From: Bermanella sp049115935
GTDB lineage: Bacteria > Pseudomonadota > Gammaproteobacteria > Pseudomonadales > Oceanobacteraceae
Direction: 5' to 3'
Length of the DNA: 64,000 bases
Assembly (NCBI GenBank): GCA_049115935.1
Contig: JAGDZK010000053.1
Location: 1 to 64,000 of the forward strand
Notes under the pieces: model-generated
Seen by the model: the letters and a program-made list of their open reading frames with translations, nothing else
Told to the model about the DNA's origin: nothing
Databases searched by the model: none
Made by a program: the position numbers and the translations under genes
Part shown: positions 50,386-58,528 of the stretch, in pieces
Numbering within the stretch: position 1 is the first letter of the stretch
Layout of the letters: the number at the start of each line of letters is the position of its first letter

Positions 50386-52020
50386 TTAATGACCAATCTT
50401 CCAACCATTGGTAATCGGATAGCGACGGTCACGGCCAAAGCCTCTTTGAGTCAGGCGCACACCCACTGGTGCTTGACGACGCTTGTACTCATTAACATCC
50501 ACTAAGCGCAGCACTCGGCGCACATCTTCTTCGACAAAACCTTTGGCCGTGATACTCACCGCACTTTGATCTTCTTCAATATATAAACGTAATATCTCAT
50601 CCAAAATAGGATAAGGCGGCAATGAATCTTCGTCTACTTGATCCGGTGCAAGCTCTGCCGATGGTGGGCGTGTAATCACTCGCGGGGGAATCACTTCTTC
50701 TATGGTGTTACGGTATTTAGACAATTCAAAAACCAAGGTTTTATAAACGTCTTTTAATACACCAAAGCCACCAGCCATATCGCCGTACAAAGTGGCATAA
50801 CCCACGGCCATTTCACTTTTATTGCCTGTGGTTAACACCATGTACCCTTTTTTATTGCTCATGGCCATTAACATGACACCACGACAACGGCTTTGCAGGT
50901 TCTCTTCTGTTGTGTCGACTTTTGTGCCAGCAAACTCATCACTGAGTATTTCCATAAAGCTGTTATACATGGGCTCAATCGGCAATACCTTGTATTGCAC
51001 ACCTAAACGATTCGCTTGATCTTCAGCGTCGTGCAGACTCATTTGAGAAGTGTACTTAAACGGCATCATCACCGCTTCGACTCGCTCTTTACCTAACGCG
51101 TCAACCGCTATGGCCAAGGTTAAGCCGGAATCAATACCGCCAGACAAACCTAATAACACCCCTTTAAAGCCGTTTTTATTGACATAATCTCGTACGCCCA
51201 GCACTAGCGCATCATAGATATTGGCCAACTTTTCTTGCTCAGCAGCTTGTGTGCCTTCGATGATCTGACAGGCACCTTGATCAAACCTTAACGTAACCAC
51301 ATCGAGGGCTTCTTGATAATGAACGCTACTCGCACACACGTCACCCTGCGCGTTGACCACTAATGAGCCACCATCAAATACCAGTTCATCTTGGCCACCA
51401 ACAAGGTTTACATACACTATTGGCATATTCCCTTGCTGCGCACGTTGTTTAAGTAAATCTTTACGATGTTGTGATTTATCAATATGAAAAGGTGATGCAT
51501 TTAAATTCAGCATGCATTGTGCGCCGTTTGATTTGGCATCCGACATAACATTGTCTTGCCATATGTCTTCACACACACTGATTGCACAAGACACGCCTTT
51601 AATATTCACAACTGTGCTGGTTTGCCCAGGCGTAAAATAACGCTTTTCATCAAATACTTGGTAGTTGGGCAAATGTTGCTTAGCGTACTCATATTCACAA
51701 GTGCCATTAAAATAAACACCTGCCATATTAAATAACTGGCCATCCACTCGCTTTGGGTAACCTATGACAATATAAATGGGTAGGTTTTCTTGCTTGATCA
51801 GCTCGATGGCTTCATTAATACGCGTATCAAGGCTTGAGCGAAATAATAGGTCTTCAGGTGGGTAACCGGTAAGAGTTAACTCAGGAAAGACAACGACGTC
51901 AGCGGCGCCTTCAAGCGCTTGCTCTGCGCACTCAATTACACGCTGAGCATTGCCTGCGATATCACCTACTAACAGATTAATCTGCGCTAAACAGACCTTA
52001 AGAGTTTGTTCGGACACCAT
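50386..52020 (-). CDS. nadE: NAD+ synthase, glutamine-hydrolysing
   Basis: A 544-residue two-domain enzyme that amidates nicotinic acid adenine dinucleotide to NAD+. The N-terminal CN-hydrolase (glutaminase) domain has the Glu in VFPELTLTGYPPED, Lys in YAKQHLPNY and Cys in AISVCEDIWQD. The C-terminal synthetase has the P-loop GLSGGIDSGLTLAI and ATGNKSEMAVGYATLYGDMAGG-like pieces (split). Start is ATG 52020 with AAGG 5 bases upstream; GTG 52041 in the same frame is less likely. It is convergent with bamD and divergent from pilS. Confidence 0.96.
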   Translation of the reverse strand: MVSEQTLKVCLAQINLLVGDIAGNAQRVIECAEQALEGAADVVVFPELTLTGYPPEDLLFRSSLDTRINEAIELIKQENLPIYIVIGYPKRVDGQLFNMAGVYFNGTCEYEYAKQHLPNYQVFDEKRYFTPGQTSTVVNIKGVSCAISVCEDIWQDNVMSDAKSNGAQCMLNLNASPFHIDKSQHRKDLLKQRAQQGNMPIVYVNLVGGQDELVFDGGSLVVNAQGDVCASSVHYQEALDVVTLRFDQGACQIIEGTQAAEQEKLANIYDALVLGVRDYVNKNGFKGVLLGLSGGIDSGLTLAIAVDALGKERVEAVMMPFKYTSQMSLHDAEDQANRLGVQYKVLPIEPMYNSFMEILSDEFAGTKVDTTEENLQSRCRGVMLMAMSNKKGYMVLTTGNKSEMAVGYATLYGDMAGGFGVLKDVYKTLVFELSKYRNTIEEVIPPRVITRPPSAELAPDQVDEDSLPPYPILDEILRLYIEEDQSAVSITAKGFVEEDVRRVLRLVDVNEYKRRQAPVGVRLTQRGFGRDRRYPITNGWKIGH

Positions 52021-52089
52021 TACTACCTTGATTCCAACCACGAAAGCCCCGTATTCTGCGAGAATTGTAAACTTTGGGCAATCAAAACC

Positions 52090-53640
52090 ATGCAGTCATC
52101 CCATCGCCAGCACCCTATTTACCCATTTTATGGGTATTTCTCCTTAGGTGTGGCCTCGTTATTCATCGGCTTTTACCTATTTGAAGAGCAACTTCACTGG
52201 TGGCAAGCCGATGCCCCCAAAATGCTGCCCATTGTTTTAGGCTGCTACCTAGCGCTGGCTATTACCAATATTGCCCAATCTAAACGCCAAGATGTGTTTC
52301 GTTTAGATCGTTTTTTGGTCAATCAAATGATTGAGATCTTGATCATGGGTGTATTGATGATTTACATCACCCCAAACCAACAAGACCTTGCTCTTATTTT
52401 GTTATTCCATGTGGGGATCGGTAATTTACTGGTAAGCAAGCGCTATGGTTATTTATTAGCCGCCATGGCCACTATCATGGTCTTGTCTCAGGGTTTTTTA
52501 CACCCGCTTAGCATTGTGACCGACAGAACATTATCAGGCAGCTTGATCTGTATATTGTTTTTTATTGAAACCTTCTTAACACAAGTGATGCGCTCTAACT
52601 TCAAGGAAGTCGAGATCGAAGCAAAACTCACACGGGAACAACTTAATAGTTCTGCCAAGTTAAACGATTTAATCATTGAACGCATGCATACCGGTGTGTG
52701 TTTAATAAACAATGCAGGACACGTCATTCGTGTGAACCGAGCAGCTCAAGAGCGTATTCCAAATATTCAGTTACATCAATTGATGCCCGAGCCACTGTTT
52801 GAGCGCTTTAAATACTGGCAGGAATATAACCTGCAAAATGAAAATGAAGTCAGCGTCACCTTCGAAAAAAACATCAGCCCTGTTTTTATTTATTTTGCCA
52901 GCATTGATGACAACAGCACCCTTATCTTTATGGAGAATAAAGAGACAGTGATGCGCAAAGCCCATCAGTTTAAATTAAATTCGTTAGCCAGAATGGCCGC
53001 AAGTATTGCCCATGAAATTCGCAACCCACTAAATGCTATTAGTCACGCATCTCAATTACTGGCAGAAAACCAAACCCTTGCATCTCAAGATAAGCGACTG
53101 TGCGATATTATTTTTAATCACTGCCAACGTATGGATGCCATCATTAACAACGTCATGCAGATTAGTAAGCGCAAACCATCTGACTTAAAGTGGATCCAAT
53201 TAAACCACTGGTTAGTTGATGTAAGCCATGAATTAAGTGAGCAGTTCAACTGCTCAATTCATGTAAAAGGGGATACGTTAGATGTCCGATTCGATCCCTC
53301 TCAATTACATCAAATACTGTTAAACCTTACTCAAAATGCCACTCGATACGGCGGTGCGAATCATATTAACGGTATTAGCATTCACTTATTACGAATCGAC
53401 AATCGCCCATGTCTTCGCTTTAGGGACTCAGGTCCTGGCTTAAACACTGAGGTACTTGAGTTTCTTTATGAGCCATTCCATACAACGTCAGCCGACGGTA
53501 CGGGACTTGGACTGTATTTAGTCAAAGAGCTGTGTGAAGCCAATCACGCTGAAATACGTTATGATCAAACTTATAAAAATGGGGCCCAGTTTGATATTTT
53601 ATTCGCCCATGATTTCGGCAAGCACAAGGATACAAAATGA
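52090..53640 (+). CDS. pilS: PilS-type sensor histidine kinase
   Basis: A 516-residue membrane kinase that controls type IV pilus genes with PilR. The N-terminal 170 residues hold about six membrane helices, then a PAS-like part, the H-box IAHEIRNPLNAISHASQ (His about 310), N-box ILLNLTQNATRYGGA and G-boxes FRDSGPGL and GTGLGLYLVKEL. The frame is open from 52006, but ATG 52090 starts MQSSHRQHPIYPFYG; no strong ribosome site is seen. It overlaps pilR by 4 bases (ATGA). The pilSR pair lies upstream of the minor-pilin operon, as in Pseudomonas. Confidence 0.93.
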   Translation: MQSSHRQHPIYPFYGYFSLGVASLFIGFYLFEEQLHWWQADAPKMLPIVLGCYLALAITNIAQSKRQDVFRLDRFLVNQMIEILIMGVLMIYITPNQQDLALILLFHVGIGNLLVSKRYGYLLAAMATIMVLSQGFLHPLSIVTDRTLSGSLICILFFIETFLTQVMRSNFKEVEIEAKLTREQLNSSAKLNDLIIERMHTGVCLINNAGHVIRVNRAAQERIPNIQLHQLMPEPLFERFKYWQEYNLQNENEVSVTFEKNISPVFIYFASIDDNSTLIFMENKETVMRKAHQFKLNSLARMAASIAHEIRNPLNAISHASQLLAENQTLASQDKRLCDIIFNHCQRMDAIINNVMQISKRKPSDLKWIQLNHWLVDVSHELSEQFNCSIHVKGDTLDVRFDPSQLHQILLNLTQNATRYGGANHINGISIHLLRIDNRPCLRFRDSGPGLNTEVLEFLYEPFHTTSADGTGLGLYLVKELCEANHAEIRYDQTYKNGAQFDILFAHDFGKHKDTK

Positions 53641-54977
53641 GTCATATCCTCATCGTGGATGACGAACCCGATATTCTAGAACTCATTTCTATGACCATTG
53701 ATCGCTTAGGCTTTCACTATGAAACCGCATGTTCGGTGGCCGATGCCAAGCATCAATTAAAGCAAAGAGAATTCGATCTTTGCTTAACTGACATGCGATT
53801 ACCTGACGGTTCTGGTCTTGATTTAGTAGGCCATATTCAAACCCAGTATGAAAGCATGCCTGTAATTGTATTAACCGCTTATGGCAGTGTGGATATTGCA
53901 ATTGATGCTATGAAGCAAGGGGCTTTTGACTTTTTATCCAAACCGGTTGAACTTGAAAAGCTTAAAACAACCATTAAATCGGCCCTTTCATTATCAAACG
54001 ATATTGAAACACCTAGCACAGATGCCAGCGACATTCCGAGTATGATTGGAAAGTCTTGCGCCATGACACAATTAAAGGGACAAATAAAAAAGGTTGCACG
54101 CAGCCAAGCACCCGTTTTTATCCACGGTGAATCAGGGTCAGGCAAAGAGCTTGTAGCCAGAGCTATTCATCAACTTGGCGCCAAACAAAACCAGCCATTT
54201 ATAGCCGTTAACTGTGGTGCGATTCCATCAGAGTTAATGGAAAGTGAATTTTTTGGTCACAGAAAAGGCGCATTTACTGGTGCGACTCAAAATAAAGAAG
54301 GCTTTTTTCAAGCAGCCAATGGCGGCACATTATTTTTAGATGAAGTGGCTGACCTTCCCCTTTCCATGCAAGTCAAACTACTACGCGCCATTCAAGAAAA
54401 TGTTATACGCCCCGTGGGCAGTGAAACAGAAGAAAGTGTGGATGTAAGGATACTGTCTGCCAGTCATAAAAACTTGCAAAACGAAGTGGCTAATCAGTCT
54501 TTTCGTGAAGATTTATTTTACCGTTTAGACGTTATTAATTTACAAGTGCCTCCTCTTCGAAATAGAAAAGAAGATATTACCGAACTTAGCCAACACATCA
54601 TCAAACGTTTAACAACATCACTTGAAATACCGGCCATATCTTTGGATAAAAGTGCAATTGAAGCACTGGGCCAATATGATTTTCCTGGTAACATTCGTGA
54701 GCTTGAAAATATCCTACAGCGCGCCATGACACTCAACGATGGGCAAACCATTTACGCAACCGATCTAGCATTAAAGGCCGTACCCACAAAAAACACCTCT
54801 GCGCCACATGCACTGCAACCAGGGCAATCACTAGAAGAGTATCTTGAAGACATTGAGCGACAAATACTGAAAGACGCACTTGAACAATGCCGCTGGAATA
54901 AAACCGCCGCCGCAGAACAACTAGGTATGACGTTCAGGTCTATGCGCTATCGCTTGAAGAAACTGAATATTGAGTAA
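53637..54977 (+). CDS. pilR: PilR sigma-54-dependent response regulator
   Basis: A 446-residue NtrC-family activator that turns on pilin transcription by sigma-54 polymerase. Receiver domain with phosphoacceptor Asp in DLCLTDMRLPDGSG (about 52); AAA+ domain with Walker A GESGSGKE, the sigma-54 contact motif GAFTGA in HRKGAFTGATQNKEG and Walker B GGTLFLDEVADLP; and C-terminal HTH WNKTAAAEQLGMTFRSMRYR. All parts are complete. It overlaps pilS by 4 bases. The sigma-54 contact sequence is intact. Confidence 0.95.
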   Translation: MSHILIVDDEPDILELISMTIDRLGFHYETACSVADAKHQLKQREFDLCLTDMRLPDGSGLDLVGHIQTQYESMPVIVLTAYGSVDIAIDAMKQGAFDFLSKPVELEKLKTTIKSALSLSNDIETPSTDASDIPSMIGKSCAMTQLKGQIKKVARSQAPVFIHGESGSGKELVARAIHQLGAKQNQPFIAVNCGAIPSELMESEFFGHRKGAFTGATQNKEGFFQAANGGTLFLDEVADLPLSMQVKLLRAIQENVIRPVGSETEESVDVRILSASHKNLQNEVANQSFREDLFYRLDVINLQVPPLRNRKEDITELSQHIIKRLTTSLEIPAISLDKSAIEALGQYDFPGNIRELENILQRAMTLNDGQTIYATDLALKAVPTKNTSAPHALQPGQSLEEYLEDIERQILKDALEQCRWNKTAAAEQLGMTFRSMRYRLKKLNIE

Positions 54978-55065
54978 ATTTTATACTTTTTTCTAAGTGA
55001 AATTATCCAGCAGCCCCTTACACTAGGTACACATTCTCAAATGACTGCATACAAGGAGGTATACA

Positions 55066-55608
55066 GTGCGAGGATTTACCTTAATAGAACTCATGGTTGC
55101 CATGGTTATACTTATGTCGTTCCTAGGCCTTGGTGTTCCCGCTATGCAAAACATGATCGAGCGTCATCACAGCCGCACTGACTTTTATACCTTAAGAAAA
55201 ACACTTGCTAGCGCAAGGGGCCTTGCGCAAAGTAAATCGATAGACGTATCTGTTTGCCCAACCCAGGGGCAAAGCTGTTCATCTAACTGGGACAACCCAA
55301 TCACCACCTTTCATGATGAAAACTTCAATAATGTGATTGATGATAACGAGGAAGTTTTTTTCAATACCACCATCAGCAGTCGCCACGGCTACTGGCTAAA
55401 AACCAAATCAAACCAGAACTATGTTCGTTTCAATCCTATGGGCCATGCATTTTCATCTGCTAGTACCTTTTTATACTGTCCATTTTCTGATCACGACAAA
55501 CTCGCAAAAAGCATCGTTATTAGCTTTCAAGGCAGAATCCGAACTACTCCCTACCTCAACAACAAGGGTGTCCCTTATGCACATTATTCCAATATTAACT
55601 GTGATTAA
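55066..55608 (+). CDS. fimT: Type IV pilus minor pseudopilin FimT (GspH/FimT type)
   Basis: A 180-residue GspH/FimT pseudopilin with a class III signal: RG-FTLIELMVAMVILMSF, cleaved after Gly by PilD. GTG is the start, with a very strong AAGGAGGT 5 bases before it. A Cys pair SVCPTQGQSC is in the middle and another near the end (FLYCPF and NINCD), which may form disulfides. In Pseudomonas fimT and fimU lie together; this one is the first, separated from fimU by 128 bases. Homologues of FimT bind DNA in natural transformation. Confidence 0.86.
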   Translation: MRGFTLIELMVAMVILMSFLGLGVPAMQNMIERHHSRTDFYTLRKTLASARGLAQSKSIDVSVCPTQGQSCSSNWDNPITTFHDENFNNVIDDNEEVFFNTTISSRHGYWLKTKSNQNYVRFNPMGHAFSSASTFLYCPFSDHDKLAKSIVISFQGRIRTTPYLNNKGVPYAHYSNINCD

Positions 55609-55698
55609 TGAACGCATTAACGCCTTTTGTGACCGATTCCTCATGATATATAGGGCAGACACCATTAAACCTTGAAAAACCACCGCTAGTCCGTTTTC

Positions 55699-55718
55699 AT
55701 TAGAGTCTTTTCTCTAAT
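55699..55718. promoter_or_regulatory. Inverted repeat between fimT and fimU
   Basis: ATTAGAG (55699-55705) and CTCTAAT (55712-55718) with a 6-base loop TCTTTT, 18 bases before fimU. It may be a weak hairpin in the mRNA or a regulator site of a second promoter. It lacks a U-run. Confidence 0.35.
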
Positions 55719-55736
55719 AGCGCTTAAATGCAACCT

Positions 55737-56228
55737 ATGAAAAAACAAACTGGCTTAACATTAATAGAACTTATGGTTTCCACCATTATCCTTGCGATCA
55801 TGGTGGCAGCGGCAGCGCCCTCAATGAAATCCTTTCTCGATCGAGGCAATATCAGTGTGGTTGGCCCTATATTTGAAAAAACCATCAAGCTGGCACGCAG
55901 TGAAGCCATTCAGCGCAGCCAAACCGTTCGAATTTCTCCGATAAGTGTTTCCAGCAATTGGGCTAACGGTTGGCGTATTGATCTGGTAACCGGCCCAAAT
56001 CCAGCTGATGTGAGTTTGATTCGCACCTTCGAGGCCCTACCAGGAGATACGATATTTACCAGTGACGATTTTGATGGCAATACCGCTCTGGATATCCTAC
56101 CTAGCGGTCAAGCAGTGAATCTAGGTGATTTTGAACTGTCTCAATCCGGCTGCGTCGGCGGGAAAAAATATATTTACAGTTTATTGCTTTCTGGGATTCT
56201 CGACAGGAGTGTAATCGCATGCGAATAA
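55737..56228 (+). CDS. fimU: Type IV pilus minor pseudopilin FimU (GspH/FimT type)
   Basis: A 163-residue GspH/FimT pseudopilin with class III signal KKQTG-LTLIELMVSTIILAIM. The body has beta-strand-rich ISSNWANGW-type sequence and a single Cys pair, SGCVG and VIACE, near the end. ATG 55737 is preferred over ATG 55728 as it gives the short basic leader MKKQTG. It overlaps pilV by 10 bases. Together with PilV, PilW, PilX and PilE it forms the tip complex that starts pilus assembly. Confidence 0.86.
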   Translation: MKKQTGLTLIELMVSTIILAIMVAAAAPSMKSFLDRGNISVVGPIFEKTIKLARSEAIQRSQTVRISPISVSSNWANGWRIDLVTGPNPADVSLIRTFEALPGDTIFTSDDFDGNTALDILPSGQAVNLGDFELSQSGCVGGKKYIYSLLLSGILDRSVIACE

Positions 56229-56806
56229 TGCAAAGGCAATTAGGCTTTGCCATGATCGAGGTCATGGTGACGGTTGCGATTATTACCATTGGAGTGTCCG
56301 GCATGGGGGTTTTACTCATGCGCGCTATTCAAGGTACACAAGATAGCGCACAACAATCACAAGCTATGTGGATTGTGCAAGATTATGTAGGAAGAATGAG
56401 GGCAAACCCAGAAGGTGCACGTGCGCAGTATTATGAGCTAGATCCATCTACAATTAGTTGCGACCCAGCTGATCGACCTAAAATGTGCGCAGAAACCTAT
56501 CAAGGCATGGCAGAAGTACCAGCAGAAGTTTGCAGTGTTTCTGAAATGGCAATTTTTGATAATTGGATCAGCACCTGCGGGTTGAGTACAACCATTTACG
56601 ATAGCGCGTCTGATTTTGTGGTAAACCCAGCGCTCACGTCTACCTGTACGGCTACCAGTGCACGTGTTAGTTCCGAATCTAATCAGCCTGATTGTGTGCA
56701 ATATCAAGTGAATCTCACTTGGGAGACTAAAATCACCAAAGGTAGCTCTGTAGAAGAAGAGCGCATCAATCAAAACAATTACAGTCTGGTTGTGGAGTTT
56801 AACTAA
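56219..56806 (+). CDS. pilV: Type IV pilus minor pilin PilV
   Basis: A 195-residue minor pilin with class III signal RQLG-FAMIEVMVTVAIITIG, where Glu 5 of the mature protein is present. GGAG stands 9 bases before ATG 56219; an in-frame ATG at 56228 is possible. Four Cys in the body (ISCDPADRPKMCAETYQG and EVCSVS and TCGLSTT) may form disulfides. It overlaps fimU by 10 bases and pilW by one base (TAATG), so the genes are tightly coupled. Confidence 0.9.
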   Translation: MRIMQRQLGFAMIEVMVTVAIITIGVSGMGVLLMRAIQGTQDSAQQSQAMWIVQDYVGRMRANPEGARAQYYELDPSTISCDPADRPKMCAETYQGMAEVPAEVCSVSEMAIFDNWISTCGLSTTIYDSASDFVVNPALTSTCTATSARVSSESNQPDCVQYQVNLTWETKITKGSSVEEERINQNNYSLVVEFN

Positions 56807-57666
56807 TGAAAAAACAATCAGGCTTTACTTTAATTGAATTAATGATCGCAGGCTTCATTGGCATATTTATTCTCACTGGCCTTATGAACTTGTTCATCAC
56901 TACTAACAAAAGTGTCACGTTGTCAGACTCCCTTTCGCAAAATCAAGAAACCGGTCGTTTTGCCATGGACTACTTAACCAAATTTATTCGCCGTGCAGGT
57001 TATTCTGAAGACTTTACGTTATTTACTCCGCCACTGTATATTGCTTCAGGTTCTGGTGCCGACATCATAACGTGTACTGGCATACAGGCTGATGTTTGTG
57101 CATTAAATAATCCCACCACCGTACCAGCAACCGTTATAGGGGATCGCTTATCGATTCCCATGGATATCGGTGCAGACGCTGCTGACACTACTCGTTCATG
57201 CACTGGGACGGTCATTGGCGGGCCAGTCAATGGCGCACAGCGGATTGTCAATGTTTTTTGGGTCAGTGCGGAAGCCGATAACCTCCGCCAGTTACGCTGT
57301 CGAACGTTTAGCCGCGATACTAACGATTGGTTAGATCAACCGACCTCCATTATCAACAATATAGAGCGCTTCGAATTTCAAATTGGCATTGCCGCAGATG
57401 AAGATGATAAATTTGTGGCCCGTTATGTGAGTTTAAATACCATCGAAGATGACGCAAACATTAATTTAGAACATGTGCGTAGTATTCGAATTGCCATTTT
57501 AACCACCAGCCAAGATGATATCGATACAAAGGTGCAAAGCACGGTAAGGGACCGGACTTACATTTTATTGGATGCTCCCGTATTCACCATTAACGACAGC
57601 AACTTACGAAATATTTTCACCAATACCATTGAACTACCCAATATGATCAGCACGGCGGGACAGTAA
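56806..57666 (+). CDS. pilW: Type IV pilus minor pilin PilW
   Basis: A 286-residue minor pilin with class III signal KKQSG-FTLIELMIAGFIGIFI and the DUF/PilW-type ETGRFAMDYLTKFIRRAGYSE pattern. Its body is long, with Cys in ITCTGIQADVCALNN and DTTRSCTGTV. It starts in a TAATG overlap with pilV. PilX follows after 2 bases. Confidence 0.9.
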   Translation: MKKQSGFTLIELMIAGFIGIFILTGLMNLFITTNKSVTLSDSLSQNQETGRFAMDYLTKFIRRAGYSEDFTLFTPPLYIASGSGADIITCTGIQADVCALNNPTTVPATVIGDRLSIPMDIGADAADTTRSCTGTVIGGPVNGAQRIVNVFWVSAEADNLRQLRCRTFSRDTNDWLDQPTSIINNIERFEFQIGIAADEDDKFVARYVSLNTIEDDANINLEHVRSIRIAILTTSQDDIDTKVQSTVRDRTYILLDAPVFTINDSNLRNIFTNTIELPNMISTAGQ

Positions 57667-57668
57667 CT

Positions 57669-58196
57669 ATGAACGTCCAACAGCAAAAGGGGTCATCCCT
57701 TATCGTGGCTTTAGTCCTGCTGACCATTATAACGGTGGTCGCAGTTTATTCTCTTGAAGGCAGTAATTTACAAAGCAAAATGGTGGCTAACAGTTTATTT
57801 GGCGCCCTGACTTACCAAGAATGCAGAAATGAACAAGAAGCTCAAATTCGTTTTTATAATACTAATGGCGGTACAAATCGTAATACATTATTAACCATTG
57901 CAGGTGTCCCACCTGTTGATGATGGCAGTGGAAACCTTACTCCAGCCAAGATTGAGCAGAGTGATACGTTAACGGAAGCTAATGCTGTTAATGCACCCAG
58001 GTCTGCAATTAATATTGCATGGAGTTACATCCAAGACGCACCCGCTTCGCGCAGCGGCTACGATATTGATACAGAAAGTCCCACCAAAGCTTATTTATAT
58101 GAAAACGATTGCTTTGCAAATTTTAACTTTTCATCCAATAGTCAAACTCAAGGCTCAATCGTTGAAGGCTTACAACAAGCTGGCAATATTAATTAA
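57669..58196 (+). CDS. pilX: Type IV pilus assembly protein PilX
   Basis: A 175-residue PilX N-terminal-type protein: QQKGSSLIVALVLLTIITVVAV is the modified prepilin segment in which the usual Glu at +5 is absent, as in other PilX proteins, and EGSNLQSKMVANSLFGALTYQECRNEQE-like text (split) follows. It is 2 bases after pilW and 9 bases before the small secreted gene. It belongs to the tip complex with PilY1. Confidence 0.86.
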   Translation: MNVQQQKGSSLIVALVLLTIITVVAVYSLEGSNLQSKMVANSLFGALTYQECRNEQEAQIRFYNTNGGTNRNTLLTIAGVPPVDDGSGNLTPAKIEQSDTLTEANAVNAPRSAINIAWSYIQDAPASRSGYDIDTESPTKAYLYENDCFANFNFSSNSQTQGSIVEGLQQAGNIN

Positions 58197-58205
58197 GGAG
58201 GTTTT

Positions 58206-58517
58206 ATGAAATATATTTTGTTAACGCTAATCTGTTTATTTTCAGTATCAACTTTTGCTGTTAGAGATATTGAAGTGCCACTAGAAATGGACTCATTTCA
58301 AATTGAATACCGTGAGATCAGCAAAACAGGAACAATTCGAGTTAAAAATTGCCACCGCTGTAAACAAGATATTTATGAATTCAATGAAACAATTGAAATA
58401 AAACGAAAAAATCAAAGCATTACAATTAATGAATTACTCAAAGACTATTGGAATGCAACACACCCTACCGTTTTTCTTAACCTGAATGACAAAGCCGTCG
58501 TTCGCATCAGTTATTAA
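58206..58517 (+). CDS. Small secreted CxxC protein in the minor-pilin operon
   Basis: A 103-residue protein that I do not recognise. It begins with a signal peptide (MKYILLTLICLFSVSTFA) and has one CxxC in VKNCHRCKQDI, with two predicted beta-sheets of short strands (IEVPLEMDSFQIEYREI and IYEFNETIEIKR). A very strong AAGGAGG lies 5 bases before the ATG and its stop overlaps the following ATG (TAATG), so it is a true translated operon gene. It sits between pilX and pilY1, where Pseudomonas has no gene; PilY2 in that genus lies after pilY1. It may help fold or carry PilY1. Confidence 0.75.
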   Translation: MKYILLTLICLFSVSTFAVRDIEVPLEMDSFQIEYREISKTGTIRVKNCHRCKQDIYEFNETIEIKRKNQSITINELLKDYWNATHPTVFLNLNDKAVVRISY

Positions 58518-58528
58518 TGGTGAATCCT

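Noticed and set aside
55040..55065. Sigma-54 promoter for fimT
   Set aside because: AGGTAC with CA at the -12 position lacks the essential GC; no better match was found, so it is not listed.
58206..58517. pilY2
   Set aside because: PilY2 lies after pilY1 in Pseudomonas and this protein is before it; no sequence resemblance could be judged, so the name was not used.
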